Shown: positions 61,217 through 64,000 of the stretch, one piece after another
How the letters are laid out: every line of letters begins with the position of its first letter
How positions within the stretch are numbered: position 1 is the stretch's first letter
Assembly (NCBI GenBank): GCA_965657495.1
Contig: CBFHPD010000027.1
Coordinates: 1-64,000, forward strand
Direction: 5' to 3'
Length of the DNA: 64,000 nucleotides
Source of the DNA: JALQTD01 sp965657495
GTDB lineage: Bacteria > Bacteroidota > Bacteroidia > Flavobacteriales_D > Sanyastnellaceae
Notes under the pieces: model-generated
What the model saw: the letters and a program-made list of their open reading frames with translations, nothing else
Told to the model about the DNA's origin: nothing
Database searches by the model: none
Position numbers and translations under genes: made by a program

Positions 61217-61399
61217 AGAGCTTTCGAAGGGATGGTTTCAGTCCGGACTTAACCGTTCCTCAGCACATAGCACGACGCATTGCAATCCAGTCCCACCGGG
61301 GCCGGCATACAACACATACAGCAACATGCGTGATTTGAAATCATATCTTAAAGGTAGCGAGCGGGAAGATGAAAGCCAAGATTTGGCCCATGAAAAAAA

Positions 61400-62722
61400 T
61401 TAGCGCAACACTGTAAACCGCTCAGCATCAAGCCGAAGCATGATGAAAATCAGCACGCTGAAGCCCATCAGCGACGAGCCGCCATAGCTGAAGAATGGCA
61501 AGGGGATGCCGATGACGGGGGCGAGGCCGAGCACCATGCCCACGTTGATGAGCACATGCATGAACAGCACACTCGCCACGCCGTATCCGTAGACCCGCGT
61601 GAAATGCGACCGCTGCCGCTCGGCAAGGAACAGCAGCCGCCACAACAGGAAGAGGTAAAGCAGGACCACGGCGGCGGAGCCGAGGAAGCCCCATTCTTCG
61701 CCCACGGTGCAGAAGATGAAGTCGGTTTCCTGCTCGGGGACGAAGGCGTAGGCTGTCATCGGACCATTGAGGAATCCCTTGCCGGAGAGGCCGCCGGAGC
61801 CGATCGCGGTCTTGGCGTGGCGGATGTTGTAATCCGCGTCGGGGTTGCCGACGTCGATGCCAAACAGCACGTGGATGCGATCGCGTTGGTGCGGTGCGAG
61901 CACTTGCTCCATGCCGGTGTGCAGCGCGATGCTGAAGCCGAGCGCGCCGATGAGGGAAAGGAGGCCCCAGAGCCGGATGCGTTTGCGCGCGCGGGGCAAG
62001 CTCGATTGGATGATGAACCAAACCACCGTTCCGCCCCCAGCACCGATCACGCCCCACAACACGTACACGCCGGTCGCCGCCCCGATGACGGGATACTGCA
62101 CCACGGCCGCCCCGGACAGGATGGTTGCCACCGCCACCACCAGGCCCGCGAAGGCCACCACGAGCACGTTGCCGCTCAGCCCTTCCCGGTAGAGGGCGAA
62201 CACGAAGCCGCCGAAGACGAGCACGGTGCCGGCATCGGGCTGGAGCAGGATGAGGCCGGCCGGCAAGGCGACCACCGCAATGGCTTGCAACCGGGTCTTG
62301 AAACTCCGGAGCTTCCCGTCGCCGCGGCTCAGGAGGTAGGCCAACATGAGGGCGGTGGTGGATTTGGCAAACTCCGAAGGCTGCAAGCTGAAGCTGCCGA
62401 AGGCGAACCACGAGCGCGCGCCGCCGATGACCTTGCCCACCGCGAGGACGGCCGCGAGGACGATGAGCATCGCGAGGTAGCTGAGGATGGACGTGCGGAT
62501 GAAGAATTCCCCTTCGATGTTGAGCACGAGGAAGGCCAAAACCGCGCACACCGCAATCCAAAGCAGCTGCTTCCCATGCTTCCCTTCGAGGGTGAGCCAA
62601 TCCACCGCTTCCCCGCCGCTGGTCGCGCTGCCGATGTTGAGCCAGCCCAACACGGCCAGTCCCAAAACGAGGCCGATGGTCACCCAGTCGAGCCGGGAGC
62701 GGATGTTCGCGCGGCGGCTCAT
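61400..62722 (-). CDS. rodA: Peptidoglycan glycosyltransferase RodA
   Basis: SEDS-family polymerase of the lateral-wall elongasome. 440 residues, about ten TM helices. The conserved blocks are GGARSWFAFGSFSLQPSEFA, ILLQPDAGTVLVFGG, NIRHAKTAIGSGGLSGKG, GFLNGPMTAYAFVPEQETDF and the C-terminal IGIPLPFFSYGGSSL. Inner membrane. The ATG overlaps the mrdA stop (ATGA), giving balanced synthesis with its PBP2 partner. No mreBCD in the window. Confidence 0.96.
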   Translation of the reverse strand: MSRRANIRSRLDWVTIGLVLGLAVLGWLNIGSATSGGEAVDWLTLEGKHGKQLLWIAVCAVLAFLVLNIEGEFFIRTSILSYLAMLIVLAAVLAVGKVIGGARSWFAFGSFSLQPSEFAKSTTALMLAYLLSRGDGKLRSFKTRLQAIAVVALPAGLILLQPDAGTVLVFGGFVFALYREGLSGNVLVVAFAGLVVAVATILSGAAVVQYPVIGAATGVYVLWGVIGAGGGTVVWFIIQSSLPRARKRIRLWGLLSLIGALGFSIALHTGMEQVLAPHQRDRIHVLFGIDVGNPDADYNIRHAKTAIGSGGLSGKGFLNGPMTAYAFVPEQETDFIFCTVGEEWGFLGSAAVVLLYLFLLWRLLFLAERQRSHFTRVYGYGVASVLFMHVLINVGMVLGLAPVIGIPLPFFSYGGSSLMGFSVLIFIMLRLDAERFTVLR

Positions 62723-64000
62723 GGGGTTTCGGGGAAGGGGTCGTGCGCCGCGAGGATGCGGGCCTCGCGATCGGGGTTAGACAAGCTGTCGCCGAGGTAG
62801 TGCTCGATGAGCAGGGAGGCAATGGGGGCTGCCCACGATCCGCCCGATCCGGCGTTTTCCACATAGACGCTGAGGGCGATGGCCGGGGTGTCCCGGGGGG
62901 CGAAGGCCATGAAGACGCTGTGCTCGAGGGCGTCGAGGTTTTGGACGGTGCCGGTTTTGCCGCAGACGGTGATGCCAGGAATGCGGGCGCGCCGGCCGGT
63001 CCCGCCCACCCCTTCAACCACCTGCTGCATGGCCGCTACGACGGGCGCAAACAGCTCCGCATCGACCCCGGTTGCTACGAGGGAATCGATGCCCGTGGGC
63101 TTCCCTTTGCCGCCCACGTCGCGGATGGCGTGCGGCGTCCGGTACCAGCCACGGTTGGCGATGATGGCGGCGAGGTTGGCCATCTGCAAGGGCGTGGTCA
63201 ACAGCTCGCCTTCGCCGATGGCGATGGAGTAGATGGTCGAATACGCCCAGCTCCGCTGTCCATAAACGTTGTCGTAGTAGCTGGTGTCCGGCACGAGGCC
63301 TTTCCGGATGCCCGGCAGTTGCCCGCCCAAGTCCGTTCCGAAGCCGAAGCGCCGGATCCGTTCCGCCCAATGCCCCAACCCGAGCGCCGCATCCTCGAAC
63401 AGGTTGCTCGACCGCCGGGCTTGCACCATGCGCCGCATCACCTCGTGGAAATACGGGTTGCACGAGTGCACAATGGCTTGGGACAGGTCGTCGTTGGTGT
63501 GCGGTCCGTGGCAGCCGATGATGCTGCGGTCGCACCGGATGCGGGTGGTGGTGCGGATGGCGCCTTCATCGAGGGCGATGAGACCTTGCACCATTTTGAA
63601 AATCGAACCGGGGCGGTAGGAGGCTTGGACCGCTCGGTTGAACAAGGGCTTGGCGGGGTTGTGCAGCAGGCTGTCGTAGTTGGCGCCGCGTTTGGGGCCG
63701 TGCAGCAGGTCGGGGTGGTAGCTGGGTGCGCTGACGAGGGCGAGGATTTCGCCCGTGGCGGGTTCGATGGCGACCACGCTGCCCCGCTTGCCTTGCATGA
63801 GGCGTTCGGCATAGGCTTGCAGGGATTTGTCCAGCGTCAAGGTCAGGTCCGCTCCGGGGGTGGCCAAGGTGTCGCGCCGGCCGCCATCGAGGGGCACTTG
63901 GTAGTTGTTGCGCACGTCGACAAGGTGGTAGCGCATGCCTTTTTTGCCCCGGAGTTCGCGCTCGTACAAGGCTTCGAGCCCGGATTTGCCCTTGTAATCG
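62719..64000 (-). CDS. mrdA: Penicillin-binding protein 2 (5' part beyond window)
   Basis: About 427 C-terminal residues of class B PBP2, the transpeptidase partner of RodA. Its N-terminal TM and part of the pedestal domain lie off the right edge (the frame is open to position 64000, beginning DYKGKSGLEALYERELRG). Active-site motifs are all present: SxxK in RPGSIFKM, SxN as SCNPYFH and KTG in VCGKTGTVQN. Periplasmic face of the inner membrane. The stop overlaps the rodA start. Confidence 0.95.
   Translation of the reverse strand, partial: DYKGKSGLEALYERELRGKKGMRYHLVDVRNNYQVPLDGGRRDTLATPGADLTLTLDKSLQAYAERLMQGKRGSVVAIEPATGEILALVSAPSYHPDLLHGPKRGANYDSLLHNPAKPLFNRAVQASYRPGSIFKMVQGLIALDEGAIRTTTRIRCDRSIIGCHGPHTNDDLSQAIVHSCNPYFHEVMRRMVQARRSSNLFEDAALGLGHWAERIRRFGFGTDLGGQLPGIRKGLVPDTSYYDNVYGQRSWAYSTIYSIAIGEGELLTTPLQMANLAAIIANRGWYRTPHAIRDVGGKGKPTGIDSLVATGVDAELFAPVVAAMQQVVEGVGGTGRRARIPGITVCGKTGTVQNLDALEHSVFMAFAPRDTPAIALSVYVENAGSGGSWAAPIASLLIEHYLGDSLSNPDREARILAAHDPFPETP

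Noticed and set aside
61326..61403. 25-residue plus-strand frame (MRDLKSYLKGSE...) between cysM and rodA
   Set aside because: Charged, no start signal or coupling, and it overlaps the end of rodA; could be chance in an AT-richer gap.
62719..63017. Possible frameshift between rodA and mrdA because of a long alternative frame (61428-63017)
   Set aside because: The alternative frame is a shadow; rodA and mrdA each have intact termini and overlap as ATGA.

Overview
The window is GC-rich and comes from a member of the Bacteroidota, most likely a Flavobacteriales-type marine or freshwater lineage. The evidence is a type IX secretion sorting domain on the fasciclin protein, two TonB-dependent receptors with carboxypeptidase-like N-terminal domains, the phylum-typical run nadK - DUF6089 - uppS - bamA - ompH - ompH - murI, and repeated TAnnTTTG-type -7 promoter boxes with little Shine-Dalgarno sequence. 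I see no insertion sequence, prophage, CRISPR array or rRNA operon. There is one tRNA (Thr, anticodon CGT). No gene-free stretch exceeds 300 bases.

Layout. 1-8.8 kb: the N-terminus of a secreted protein, asd, two paralogous TonB-dependent receptors, a small lipoprotein, tRNA-Thr and a single-domain response regulator. 8.8-16.8 kb: metG, an LD-carboxypeptidase, kbl, an FAD oxidoreductase, a GbsR/MarR regulator, ferritin, and a YfiR-TPR pair. 16.8-23.6 kb: a HAMP-SpoIIE phosphatase, a tandem universal stress protein, a CBS-tailed ClC channel, a SecB-like orphan, a hydrolase and pdxJ. 23.6-31.5 kb: the envelope-biogenesis run (CBS protein, nadK, DUF6089, uppS, bamA, two OmpH/Skp chaperones, murI). 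31.5-40.9 kb, all on the minus strand: gamma-carbonic anhydrase, yifB, gmhA, dsbD, queuosine precursor transporter, tilS, pabB and lpdA. 41-49.4 kb: an RND/MMPL exporter, rmlA, polyprenyl synthetase, two small conserved proteins, an archaeal-type ATPase divergent from a DUF2130 protein, and an M23 peptidase. 49.5-53.5 kb: sucA-sucB, with their lpdA partner 8.6 kb away. 53.5-58.2 kb: a fasciclin/T9SS protein, then an MBOAT - SGNH - microprotein cassette. 58.3-61.2 kb: a cysM-mec-cysO-moeZ cysteine pathway. 61.4-64 kb: rodA and the start-truncated mrdA (PBP2).

The most interesting parts are the following. (1) A translationally coupled MBOAT / DltD-like SGNH / about 37-residue single-helix microprotein ending in Tyr-x-x-Phe. 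This looks like the membrane core of a DltB-DltD-DltX envelope acylation machine, but without DltA or DltC. (2) A protein-bound-sulfur cysteine pathway whose CysO carrier has five residues after its Gly-Gly and sits next to the JAMM peptidase that could remove them. (3) A four-half-site palindromic operator over the promoter of an AAA ATPase gene. (4) Many genes whose -7 box lies only 4-7 nt before the ATG, implying leaderless mRNAs.

Most genes are in co-directional runs with ATGA overlaps (yhhQ/tilS, rodA/mrdA, the SGNH/MBOAT pair, mec/cysM, uppS/bamA, YfiR/TPR), so translational coupling is common. Many long open frames opposite real genes are by-products of GC-rich codon usage and were left out. 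All assignments come from reading motifs. No database search was run.
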